Assembly: GCA_017542915.1 (NCBI GenBank)
Contig: JAFXWI010000022.1
Location: 1 to 21,037 of the forward strand
Origin: Paludibacteraceae bacterium
GTDB taxonomy: Bacteria; Bacteroidota; Bacteroidia; Bacteroidales; Paludibacteraceae
Direction: 5' to 3'
DNA length: 21,037 nucleotides
Below are positions 7,073-13,001 of the stretch, in pieces; positions within the stretch are counted from its first letter, which is position 1; every line of letters begins with the position of its first letter. The notes under the pieces are model-generated. The model was given only the letters and a program-made list of their open reading frames with translations, was not told where the DNA came from and searched no databases. A program made the translations under genes and the position numbers.

Positions 7073-7947
7073 CAGATTCTTTCTAATACGGTTTTTACTA
7101 ATTCTTTGATGCGGGGTTTGTAGTCGGTATTGGCGGCTTCTATCTTGCGCTGTGCGATGACGCAGCAGACGGTCATGGCGCGGTGGCCCATATGGAGGGC
7201 AAGACCGGCGATACAGGAACCTTCCATCTCATAGTTGGTGATACGCTGTCCTTCGTAACGGAAAGCGGAGATCTTCTCGTTGATGTCGGGCACCGCGAGA
7301 TCAACACGGAGGACACGTCCCTGCGGACCATAGAAACCGTTGGCGGCGATCGTGCAACCACGCATCATATCGTCCTTGGCGATACGGTCCACGAGTTCGG
7401 GATTAGCAGCTACTACGTACGGCACAGCGGCTTTCTTAGGATACCCCACGAAATCCACAAAAGCTTTTTCGAAGCCGAGGTCGGCAATCTTGTCACGGTC
7501 GTGATAGAAAGCGAGCACACCGTCGAAACCGATGGATTTTTGCGAAACGAGGAAGGTACCCAAAGGAATATCCTCCTGCATACCGCCACAGGTACCGATA
7601 CGGACGATGTCGAGGCAACGCTTGTTTTCCTTTTCTGTGCGGGTCTCGAAATCGATGTTTGCGAGGGCATCGATCTCATTCATGACGATGTCGCAGTTAT
7701 CGGTTCCGATACCGGTGGAGATACAAGAGATACGTTTGCCTTGGAACTTACCGGTGATCGTATGGAACTCACGTGATTGAACGTCACACTCGATGGATCC
7801 TTCGTCAAAGAAAGAAGCCACCATGTTTACGCGGTCTTGGTCACCGACGAGGATCACCTTATCCGCGAGGAACTCCGGTTTGAGATGGAGATGAAATGCA
7901 GAACCATCATCATTGATGATTAACTGCGAAGCGGGAAAATGTTTCAT
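7072..7947 (-). CDS. nucleoside phosphorylase (uridine phosphorylase-like)
   Basis: A 291-residue member of the PNP/UDP nucleoside phosphorylase family, which splits nucleosides with phosphate to give a base and (deoxy)ribose 1-phosphate in the cytoplasm. Visible motifs are VILVGDQDRV (31-40, phosphate and ribose loop), STGIGTDNCDIVMNE (77-91), VRIGTCGG (115-122) and the ribose-binding NYEMEGS (238-244). The overall length and the GTCGG plus EMEG pattern fit the uridine phosphorylase side of the family, but base specificity cannot be fixed by reading. It overlaps the M49 gene by one base. A TACAATG-type tandem array lies immediately upstream at 7954-8011. With upp at 17421 this gives the window two uracil/uridine salvage steps, though the genes are not linked. 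Confidence 0.9.
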   Translation of the reverse strand: MKHFPASQLIINDDGSAFHLHLKPEFLADKVILVGDQDRVNMVASFFDEGSIECDVQSREFHTITGKFQGKRISCISTGIGTDNCDIVMNEIDALANIDFETRTEKENKRCLDIVRIGTCGGMQEDIPLGTFLVSQKSIGFDGVLAFYHDRDKIADLGFEKAFVDFVGYPKKAAVPYVVAANPELVDRIAKDDMMRGCTIAANGFYGPQGRVLRVDLAVPDINEKISAFRYEGQRITNYEMEGSCIAGLALHMGHRAMTVCCVIAQRKIEAANTDYKPRIKELVKTVLERI

Positions 7948-7953
7948 AAACTA

Positions 7954-8011
7954 ATGTACAATTTGACAATGTACAATGTACAATTTGCGCAGTATACAAT
8001 GTAAAATTGCG
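7954..8011. repeat. TACAATG heptamer array between the four-helix and phosphorylase genes
   Basis: TACAATG and TACAATT units with small interruptions fill most of the 76-nt gap between the four-helix bundle and nucleoside phosphorylase genes. No hairpin with a T run is seen. Confidence 0.88.
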
Positions 8012-8023
8012 TAGATTAAAAGG

Positions 8024-8383
8024 TTAATTATTTAATGTCTTTTTCATTGATACAATTGAGGCGACAGTGATACTCAATAACTCGGAACATTCGTGGATAA
8101 TCTCCTTCATTCTATCTTCTGGAAGAATCTGACAATCCACTATCAACTCCAGCCAATGCTGTGTCTCGTCCAATTCCTCCTCCACCATCTTGAGTTTATT
8201 GATAAAATCCTTGTCTGATTTTGCCAGACAGGCAGCTCTGTAATTAGCCGAAGGAGAAGTACCGGAACGTATCACTTGGCGAGCGATAGCAGAAGCGGCA
8301 ATCGTACGAGGCATAGCATCTACCATCCGCACAATACGGATAGCGAATGCTTTATGTCGCTTTATCATTTCTTCCTTATCCAT
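8024..8383 (-). CDS. four-helix bundle protein (S23/intervening-sequence protein family)
   Basis: A 119-residue, all-helical, charged protein with the family signature RQVIRSGTSPSANYRAA followed by a KSDKDFINKLKMVEEELDE helix and TQHWLELI. The family (often called S23 ribosomal protein or 23S rRNA intervening-sequence protein) forms pentameric four-helix bundles; its role is not known, and members are common outside rRNA in Bacteroidetes. The frame extends back to an ATG at 8404, but that ATG sits inside a TACAATG-type repeat array, so the ATG at 8383 (MDKEEMIK) is preferred. It lies between DUF3467 and the nucleoside phosphorylase, separated from both by repeat arrays rather than terminators. 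Confidence 0.9.
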   Translation of the reverse strand: MDKEEMIKRHKAFAIRIVRMVDAMPRTIAASAIARQVIRSGTSPSANYRAACLAKSDKDFINKLKMVEEELDETQHWLELIVDCQILPEDRMKEIIHECSELLSITVASIVSMKKTLNN

Positions 8384-8390
8384 TTTTCTT

Positions 8391-8427
8391 GTTCCTTTGT
8401 ACATTGTACATTGTCCCCTTGTACATT
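8391..8427. repeat. TACATTG heptamer array between DUF3467 and the four-helix gene
   Basis: Several TACATTG-like units fill the gap. One unit supplies the upstream in-frame ATG at 8404, which is why the ATG at 8383 is preferred as the gene start. Confidence 0.85.
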
Positions 8428-8430
8428 CCT

Positions 8431-8733
8431 TTAGGCTTCTCCTCCCGTAAAGGTCAATGGAAGGGTACTGCCGTGAGCAGGTCCGACGGGTTCGATGGTA
8501 CCGAATTTCTGCTCGTACTGACCGATGTTGTTTTGCAAAGCACCGAGGATCTTCTTTGCCTGATCCGGGGTCACTACAATACGGGACACCACGTTTGCCT
8601 GCGGGATACCGGGCATCAGTTGTGCGAAATCGAGAACGAACTCAGTGGGAGTATGCGCAATAAGCGCGAGGTTTGCAAACACGCCCTGCGCTTTGTCAGG
8701 AGCAATGTTGATTTTCAATTGATTTTCTGCCAT
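8431..8733 (-). CDS. DUF3467 family protein
   Basis: A 100-residue protein beginning MAENQLKINIAPDKAQGVFA and containing ANLALIAHTPTEFVLDF and SRIVVTPDQAKKILGAL, which match the DUF3467 family well in both pattern and length. In other Bacteroidetes the gene commonly follows the RNA polymerase genes; here it sits after a glycosyltransferase instead. The family has no established biochemical function. No signal peptide or membrane segment is present, so a cytoplasmic location is expected. It is separated from the GT2 gene by 62 nt that contain an AATTAAA-type heptamer array, with no visible terminator, and may be cotranscribed. Confidence 0.93.
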   Translation of the reverse strand: MAENQLKINIAPDKAQGVFANLALIAHTPTEFVLDFAQLMPGIPQANVVSRIVVTPDQAKKILGALQNNIGQYEQKFGTIEPVGPAHGSTLPLTFTGGEA

Positions 8734-8737
8734 AATA

Positions 8738-8769
8738 TATTAAATTAAAAATTAAAAATTAAGAATTAA
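8738..8769. repeat. AATTAAA heptamer array upstream of DUF3467
   Basis: Units such as AATTAAA and AAATTAA repeat about four times with a 7-bp period immediately before the DUF3467 start. Confidence 0.85.
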
Positions 8770-8795
8770 CGCCTCGGAATCCTTTTTACATCACC

Positions 8796-9974
8796 TTACC
8801 ATTTGTTATTTCTTTTCGGGACGACGAGCATCCAGAGGTTGATGAGCGGAAGGACGATGTCGAACCAAAGGATAGAGCACATATTAAACGACTTGAGTCC
8901 CAAACGACGTGCGGAAGTATTGAGGATGACCGTTTGCACGATCCACCTCAAGAGGAAAAGACCCAAAGCAATGTACAAAGGTACGATGTACGATGTATAA
9001 AGGAAATAATATACCAGCGCACATATGAGCGCGACATAGAAAAGACCACGGGTGAGGGGTTCGAACGCCAAGCGGCACTTGGTGGACGTACGGTATTGCG
9101 GTGAGACGGAGAGATGACGGCGTTTTTGCTGCCACCACTCTTTGAAAGTGCGTTTGGAGGGCGACCAAGTGAGGCTTTCGCGAGAGATCACCACCGAGGT
9201 GTTGGTTCGCGTAGCTACATGGTTGACAAAGAGATCATCGTCTCCGGCACGTGTGATCATCAGATGCGAGAAACCGCCGGACTCAAAGAAGAGCGATTTC
9301 TTGTACGCCAAGTTACGTCCCACACCCATATACGGATGTCCGCACAGGGCAGCTCCGAGGTAATGAAGTCCGTTGAAGAGGGTGTCAAACTGAATAAGGC
9401 GGTTGAGATGACTCTTGTGCATGAAATAAGCACCAAAGCCAAGGACGATGTCAGTTGATAGTTGAGAGTTGACAGTTGATAGTTGAAACCCGCTCATCAT
9501 CTCAGAGATCCAGTGGGAGGATTCGGGCACGCAGTCCGCATCGGTGAGCAAGAGATAATCGTATTTAGCTGCTTTGGCAGCCAAAGTGATTGCCAGTTTC
9601 TTGGTTGAACGAACCCGTGCTCCGTACGGCACGAAAGACATCTTGAGACGCGGGTCGGAAGTCATGTATCTCTCCACCACATCGCGCGTACTGTCCTCCG
9701 AACCATCATCCACCACGATCACCTCATAGAGGGGATAGTCCTGCGAAAGCAAAGCCTGGAGGTATTGCGAGAGATTATAGGACTCGTTATGGGCAGCGAG
9801 GATGACGGAAACTCCGGGTGCATTTACCATTTGGTCATTTGCTATTTTATCTCTACGCATCTTGCGAGCCGGAGCTGCAAGGTAGCGGATATAGAAATAC
9901 ATCTGCAGCACAAAAAGCAGCAGAAGCGACCCAAGGAGGATATAATCAACTATATGTAAGGAAGCGAAATCCAT
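8796..9974 (-). CDS. membrane GT2 family glycosyltransferase
   Basis: A 392-residue family 2 glycosyltransferase with an N-terminal membrane helix (about 9-30) and C-terminal hydrophobic segments (about 310-350 and 365-385). Catalytic landmarks are in order: VSVILAAHNES (55-65), VVDDGSEDST (87-96), TDADC as the metal-binding DXD (144-148), AGDDDLFV (243-250) supplying the base, and QQKRRHLS (282-289) as the QxxRW-like motif. It should transfer a nucleotide-sugar residue to a lipid or polysaccharide at the membrane; donor and acceptor are unknown. Three tandem arrays lie inside the frame: residues 43-51 (array 9821-9849), 163-174 (array 9454-9488, reading QLSTVNSQLST) and 324-336 (array 8969-9003). 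All fall between conserved motifs. Its ATG overlaps the PCMD stop by one base (TAATG). Confidence 0.92.
   Translation of the reverse strand: MDFASLHIVDYILLGSLLLLFVLQMYFYIRYLAAPARKMRRDKIANDQMVNAPGVSVILAAHNESYNLSQYLQALLSQDYPLYEVIVVDDGSEDSTRDVVERYMTSDPRLKMSFVPYGARVRSTKKLAITLAAKAAKYDYLLLTDADCVPESSHWISEMMSGFQLSTVNSQLSTDIVLGFGAYFMHKSHLNRLIQFDTLFNGLHYLGAALCGHPYMGVGRNLAYKKSLFFESGGFSHLMITRAGDDDLFVNHVATRTNTSVVISRESLTWSPSKRTFKEWWQQKRRHLSVSPQYRTSTKCRLAFEPLTRGLFYVALICALVYYFLYTSYIVPLYIALGLFLLRWIVQTVILNTSARRLGLKSFNMCSILWFDIVLPLINLWMLVVPKRNNKW
8969..9003. repeat. TACGATG array inside the GT2 gene
   Basis: Units TACAAAG, TACGATG, TACGATG and TATAAAG repeat with about a 7-bp period and encode YTSYIVPLY between two hydrophobic segments. 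Confidence 0.8.
9454..9488. repeat. five-unit GTTGANN array inside the GT2 gene
   Basis: Exactly five consecutive units: GTTGATA, GTTGAGA, GTTGACA, GTTGATA, GTTGAAA. In the gene they encode the QLSTVNSQLST insertion. Confidence 0.95.
9821..9849. repeat. ATTTACC array inside the GT2 gene
   Basis: The first 20 bases (CATTTACC...TCATTT) are identical to those of the array at 17061. It encodes the linker between the membrane anchor and the catalytic domain. Confidence 0.85.
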
Positions 9975-11074
9975 TACGAGACGATTTTGATTTTATAGAC
10001 GTGCGTAGAAGAGCCATCTTCGGCCTTGACGGTGATGACCCAAGGTTTGCCGTTCACCTCACCCGGAACGATCGTCATCTCCTGACTGTCAAGTCTGCGT
10101 CCGTTGAAACGTGCGGTCTGAGCTTTGATATTCGTCAGGCTGCCGATACCGCGAAGAGCAGTAAGTTTAATCGTTTGCGCTTCGCTGCGTGACAGTTTGA
10201 GCGTTTGAAGTTTGTCTGTATCGGGGTTGAAATCCTTCCACTCCTTGCCATTAACCAGCAGTTTATCAATGCGTGAGGAGTAGATGAGCTCTACGTCATC
10301 GACATAGAGTGCATTGCCATCAAACATACCATCGTTGGCACGGAAAGCGGGATAGTTACCGGCAGAGAAGATGACGTTACACATCGTTGGCTTCGCGTCG
10401 CTCATATAGAGAATAGGCACTTTGATTAGCGTCCATTTGTCATACTTCGCCCGCGCACGATGCCATCCTTCCGCAATCTGTTTGGCATGAGTCTCTACCG
10501 TACACTCGTTGCCATCGGTCTTCAGGCGAATGTCCGACTCCTCATTGATGCGCTCTGTAGTCGTACAACCGCCTTTCTTATTCTTATACTCCGTACCCTT
10601 TGAATTACCGGACCACGCATAATAGAGCAGATGAAAATCCTCTTTCTCCGGCGCAGGTCCGACACGTTTGATCCATACCGCCAAGGTATCGGGACGATAT
10701 TTCCAAGGGATACCACCCTCGGTACCGGCAGTAGCTCCACTGACATTCAAGCCCTTGAGGTACTGCCACGGTGTACCTAAAGACAGATAACCAGGTCCAA
10801 TAGCGCCGATACCCAGTTTGGGAATACCGACCGCACGGTCTGTCACATACGCACTATATCCGGTGCGACCCGGTTTTTGGTACATAAACGTAAACTTAAA
10901 TCCCGCTTGATTCACATTAGAGCCATGCCAATCGGTCAGCTGTTTATCGCCGTTGAACTTACCCCCCCAGTTCTCAAAATGCGGATCCGGTAACTGCTGC
11001 GCAGCCATCGGAAGTACCGCCATCATCATCAGTAACAAAAGCAACGCTTTTGAATAGATATTATTCATTTTCAT
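9974..11074 (-). CDS. secreted PCMD-domain protein (putative carbohydrate metabolism domain)
   Basis: A protein of about 366 residues with an N-terminal signal peptide (ALLLLLMMMAVLPMAAQQ, probable cleavage after MAA or AAQ). The mature start LPDPHFENWGGKF with DWHGSNVN downstream is the usual opening of Bacteroidetes PCMD proteins, in which a beta-sandwich is thought to contact carbohydrate; a YVDDVELIY segment closes that domain. The last 100 or so residues form a second beta-rich domain ending STHVYKIKIV. The frame continues to a TTG at 11083. The promoter's -7 box ends at 11098, so the transcript leader is very short; ATGs at 11080, 11074 and 11068 are possible, and 11074 (MKMNNIY) is chosen for its basic n-region. 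It is coupled to the GT2 gene. Confidence 0.8.
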   Translation of the reverse strand: MKMNNIYSKALLLLLMMMAVLPMAAQQLPDPHFENWGGKFNGDKQLTDWHGSNVNQAGFKFTFMYQKPGRTGYSAYVTDRAVGIPKLGIGAIGPGYLSLGTPWQYLKGLNVSGATAGTEGGIPWKYRPDTLAVWIKRVGPAPEKEDFHLLYYAWSGNSKGTEYKNKKGGCTTTERINEESDIRLKTDGNECTVETHAKQIAEGWHRARAKYDKWTLIKVPILYMSDAKPTMCNVIFSAGNYPAFRANDGMFDGNALYVDDVELIYSSRIDKLLVNGKEWKDFNPDTDKLQTLKLSRSEAQTIKLTALRGIGSLTNIKAQTARFNGRRLDSQEMTIVPGEVNGKPWVITVKAEDGSSTHVYKIKIVS

Positions 11075-11097
11075 ACACATCAATCCAAATTAGGCTG

Positions 11098-11129
11098 CAA
11101 AGTTACAAAAAAAAAACGACATACACAAT
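11098..11129 (-). promoter_or_regulatory. Bacteroidetes-type promoter of the PCMD-GT2 transcript, with a weak -33 box
   Basis: On the minus strand the -7 box is TAACTTTG (11098-11105), followed by the CAGCC initiation context. The expected -33 position 20 bp upstream (11126-11129) reads ATTG and lies in the loop of the preceding terminator hairpin. The T run of that terminator forms most of the spacer. Confidence 0.75.
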
Positions 11130-11139
11130 AGTGTATGCC
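11106..11139 (-). terminator. Rho-independent terminator of the MauE-thioredoxin gene
   Basis: Eleven bases after the stop, the minus-strand RNA forms a 9-bp stem (GGCAUACAC with GUGUAUGUC, one G-U pair) around a UAUU loop, followed by G and ten U. On the plus strand the tail is absent, so it acts in one direction. Confidence 0.88.
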
Positions 11140-11150
11140 ACTTTTTTGTG

Positions 11151-12035
11151 TTATTTTATAAAAATACCGGGTGAAGTGATCGTTCCAGACTCTGCATTTC
11201 GTATAGAATCCCCCATAATCAGCAATCCAATAGGCAATACGTTGGTAAGATTCATCATCTCTTTTTGCGGTATTGTACGGATCTCTATTTGGGGTTGATA
11301 GATACGATAAAACCGCTCCTTCGCCTCCTCGTCTTCTACGGCTATACCAACTACTTTATCGACAGCGTGAAACTGCTGGTATTGCTGCACATTCGCAAAT
11401 GAATTTTGGCAATACGCACATGAGAAAGAAAACAAATAGACCACGTATGACGAATCGGCATCAAAGGGATAAAGGGCTTTCAGTTTCTCCATCGTTTGTG
11501 CCCGATCGTTCTCATTCTCCACCAGAGACTGTTTGGGCAACTCGAACGAGTCCCTCATAGCCAAACCGCAGATGAAAGAAGCTAAAGCAGCCACCCCAAC
11601 GCCCACGGTCAATTTCTGCCAGACATACGTTTCCGACTTCGGTTGCTCCACCAAAGCAGGAATAGAAATCAGTCCAAACACCGCATTTCGCACAAACGTC
11701 ATCCACGGGCTCGAAGTATAATATCTGGAAAGCGCGCCAAAACAACCGCAGTCATGTATTCCTTTCGCAACTACTCCATAGGCAAAAACGGCACTAACGC
11801 TTATCAAGAAGACATCTGCCGCCAATGCGCTATAACGAGGTTGCACACGCAGCAATAAAGCCGTTCCCAGTACGGCTTCCACACCAATAACAAGCGGAGC
11901 ACCAATACTAAACCAAGGCTGACCGTACAGCAATAACATATCGGCAAAAGCTTCCGCATCCCAAGCTTTAGCAAAAGCCGAGAGCAAGAACATCAGTCCA
12001 AGGATTGTTGTGCTAATATACGATAATACTTTCAT
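11151..12035 (-). CDS. MauE/DoxX-like membrane protein fused to a thioredoxin-like domain
   Basis: A 294-residue protein. The first 130 residues form four hydrophobic helices with the MauE-type start (ILGLMFLLSAFAKAWD) and the conserved DCGCFG motif (95-100) in a loop. A fifth helix follows near 140-160. The remainder is a soluble thioredoxin-like domain with SFSCAYCQNSF, a CxxC pair at Cys206 and Cys209. Proteins with this layout are thought to pass reducing equivalents across the membrane or help form disulfides. The longer frame begins with a GTG at 12053, but that codon lies in the stem of the upstream terminator, so ATG 12035 is chosen. There is no separate promoter. Expression may come from read-through of the Cys-rich lipoprotein gene, a possible disulfide client. 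Confidence 0.87.
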   Translation of the reverse strand: MKVLSYISTTILGLMFLLSAFAKAWDAEAFADMLLLYGQPWFSIGAPLVIGVEAVLGTALLLRVQPRYSALAADVFLISVSAVFAYGVVAKGIHDCGCFGALSRYYTSSPWMTFVRNAVFGLISIPALVEQPKSETYVWQKLTVGVGVAALASFICGLAMRDSFELPKQSLVENENDRAQTMEKLKALYPFDADSSYVVYLFSFSCAYCQNSFANVQQYQQFHAVDKVVGIAVEDEEAKERFYRIYQPQIEIRTIPQKEMMNLTNVLPIGLLIMGDSIRNAESGTITSPGIFIK

Positions 12036-12040
12036 AACGA

Positions 12041-12070
12041 AAAAAAAGGTCACCCTAAAAAGAGTGACCT
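12041..12070 (-). terminator. Rho-independent terminator after the small Cys-rich lipoprotein
   Basis: On the minus strand the stem AGGTCAC pairs with GTGACCT around a short loop and runs into T8. It lies between the lipoprotein stop (12084) and the ATG of the next gene (12035), so some read-through would be needed to express that gene. Confidence 0.87.
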
Positions 12071-12083
12071 GTTTTCCACAAGA

Positions 12084-12299
12084 TTACTTCTTGCAGGACC
12101 AACTCTGCCAGCTTGCACCCTGACTATCAGCAGTTGACTCCAAGAGATCCTCGATGTCAGAGCAAGTTTTGTACTGGCTGTCAGTTTTGATTTTCTGCTC
12201 AACACCAGTTTTTGCTTCAGTACATGTACAAGTTTTCTTGCAAGAAGAGAACGAGAGAGCTGCAATAGCAACAGCTGCTACAAAGAATAATTTTTTCAT
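12084..12299 (-). CDS. small Cys-rich lipoprotein
   Basis: A 71-residue protein with a clear lipoprotein signal (MKKLFFVAAVAIAALSFSSC, lipidated Cys20). The mature part of 52 residues contains four further cysteines (24, 26, 46, 69) in CKKTCTCTE, YKTCSD and WSCKK, enough for two disulfides. I do not recognise a named family; similar CKKTCTCTE lipoproteins occur across Bacteroidetes. It has its own strong promoter (12351-12382), a leader of about 45 nt and its own terminator, the marks of an independently and well expressed gene. The thioredoxin-bearing membrane protein directly downstream could act on its cysteines; this is inference from position. Confidence 0.9.
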   Translation of the reverse strand: MKKLFFVAAVAIAALSFSSCKKTCTCTEAKTGVEQKIKTDSQYKTCSDIEDLLESTADSQGASWQSWSCKK

Positions 12300-12350
12300 C
12301 GTAATTATAAAATTAAGTTAATAAAAATGTGTTTGTTATACAATCGGCTG

Positions 12351-12382
12351 CAAAGGTACAACATTTTTTTCATATATGCAAA
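12351..12382 (-). promoter_or_regulatory. Bacteroidetes promoter of the Cys-rich lipoprotein
   Basis: Minus strand: -33 box TTTG (12379-12382), 20-bp spacer, -7 box TACCTTTG (12351-12358), then GCAGCCGATT. The -33 box begins the sequence TTTGCATATATG, shared with the other promoters of the window. Confidence 0.9.
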
Positions 12383-12398
12383 TATTTTTGCAAAAATT

Positions 12399-12983
12399 TT
12401 ATATTTTTTTGCATTTTTTTAACATTTCATATACTTTTTGCACCGGAAAGCCCATCACATTGAAGTACGAACCGCGTATTTCGGTACAAGCCACATAGCC
12501 GATCCACTCTTGTACACCATAGGCACCGGCTTTGTCAAAGGGACGGTATTTGGAGACATAATAGCGGATCTCTTCGTCGGAGAGTTCAGCAAAAGTAACG
12601 TCGGTCTTGTCCACTATTGTCTCCATCTCTCTCCCCTTTTCGGCAAAGGTGACAGCCGTGAAGACCTGATGCGTTTTGCCGCTCAGGGCACGGAGCATCG
12701 CTACCGCTTCGGACTCGTCATGGGGTTTGCCGAGCATGTGTCCGTCTGCCCAGACGATTGTGTCTGCGGTTATCAGGAGTTGATCAGTCCGGAGGTTCGG
12801 CTCGTACGCACGCGCCTTCGCACGCGAGATATAATAAGGTATATCCCCGCCTTGCAGTTCGTTCGGAAAGGACTCATCGGCATCGATGGAGATAGCTGTG
12901 AAGGGGATATCTAAACCTTCGAGCAGCGCACGCCTTCTTGGCGATGCACTGCCCAGCAGTATATCGTATTTTTTATTTGACAT
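12399..12983 (-). CDS. maf: Maf family nucleotide pyrophosphatase
   Basis: A 194-residue Maf protein. These enzymes hydrolyse non-canonical or selected nucleoside triphosphates (dTTP and UTP in the YhdE/Maf group) to monophosphates in the cytoplasm. Motifs are GSASPRRRALLEG (11-23), the catalytic TADTIVWADG with Asp74, KTHQVFTAVTF, and YRPFDKAGAYGVQEW near 145-160. The DKAGAYG(V/I)Q pattern fits the YhdE type. The ATG at 12983 lies within a unit of the ATTTGAN heptamer array (12974-13001), which occupies the whole gap to parC, so the array supplies the start codon. It is third in the operon after the 53-aa membrane protein and parC. Confidence 0.95.
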   Translation of the reverse strand: MSNKKYDILLGSASPRRRALLEGLDIPFTAISIDADESFPNELQGGDIPYYISRAKARAYEPNLRTDQLLITADTIVWADGHMLGKPHDESEAVAMLRALSGKTHQVFTAVTFAEKGREMETIVDKTDVTFAELSDEEIRYYVSKYRPFDKAGAYGVQEWIGYVACTEIRGSYFNVMGFPVQKVYEMLKKCKKI

Positions 12984-13001
12984 TTGAGATTTGAGATTTA
13001 G
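12974..13001. repeat. ATTTGAN heptamer array between parC and maf
   Basis: Four units (ATTTGAC, ATTTGAG, ATTTGAG, ATTTAGA) fill the gap. The maf ATG lies in one unit. Confidence 0.9.

Noticed and set aside
12383..12425. AT-rich hairpin after maf as a terminator
   Set aside because: The possible stem consists almost only of A-T pairs and merges with the next promoter, so it is too weak to call.
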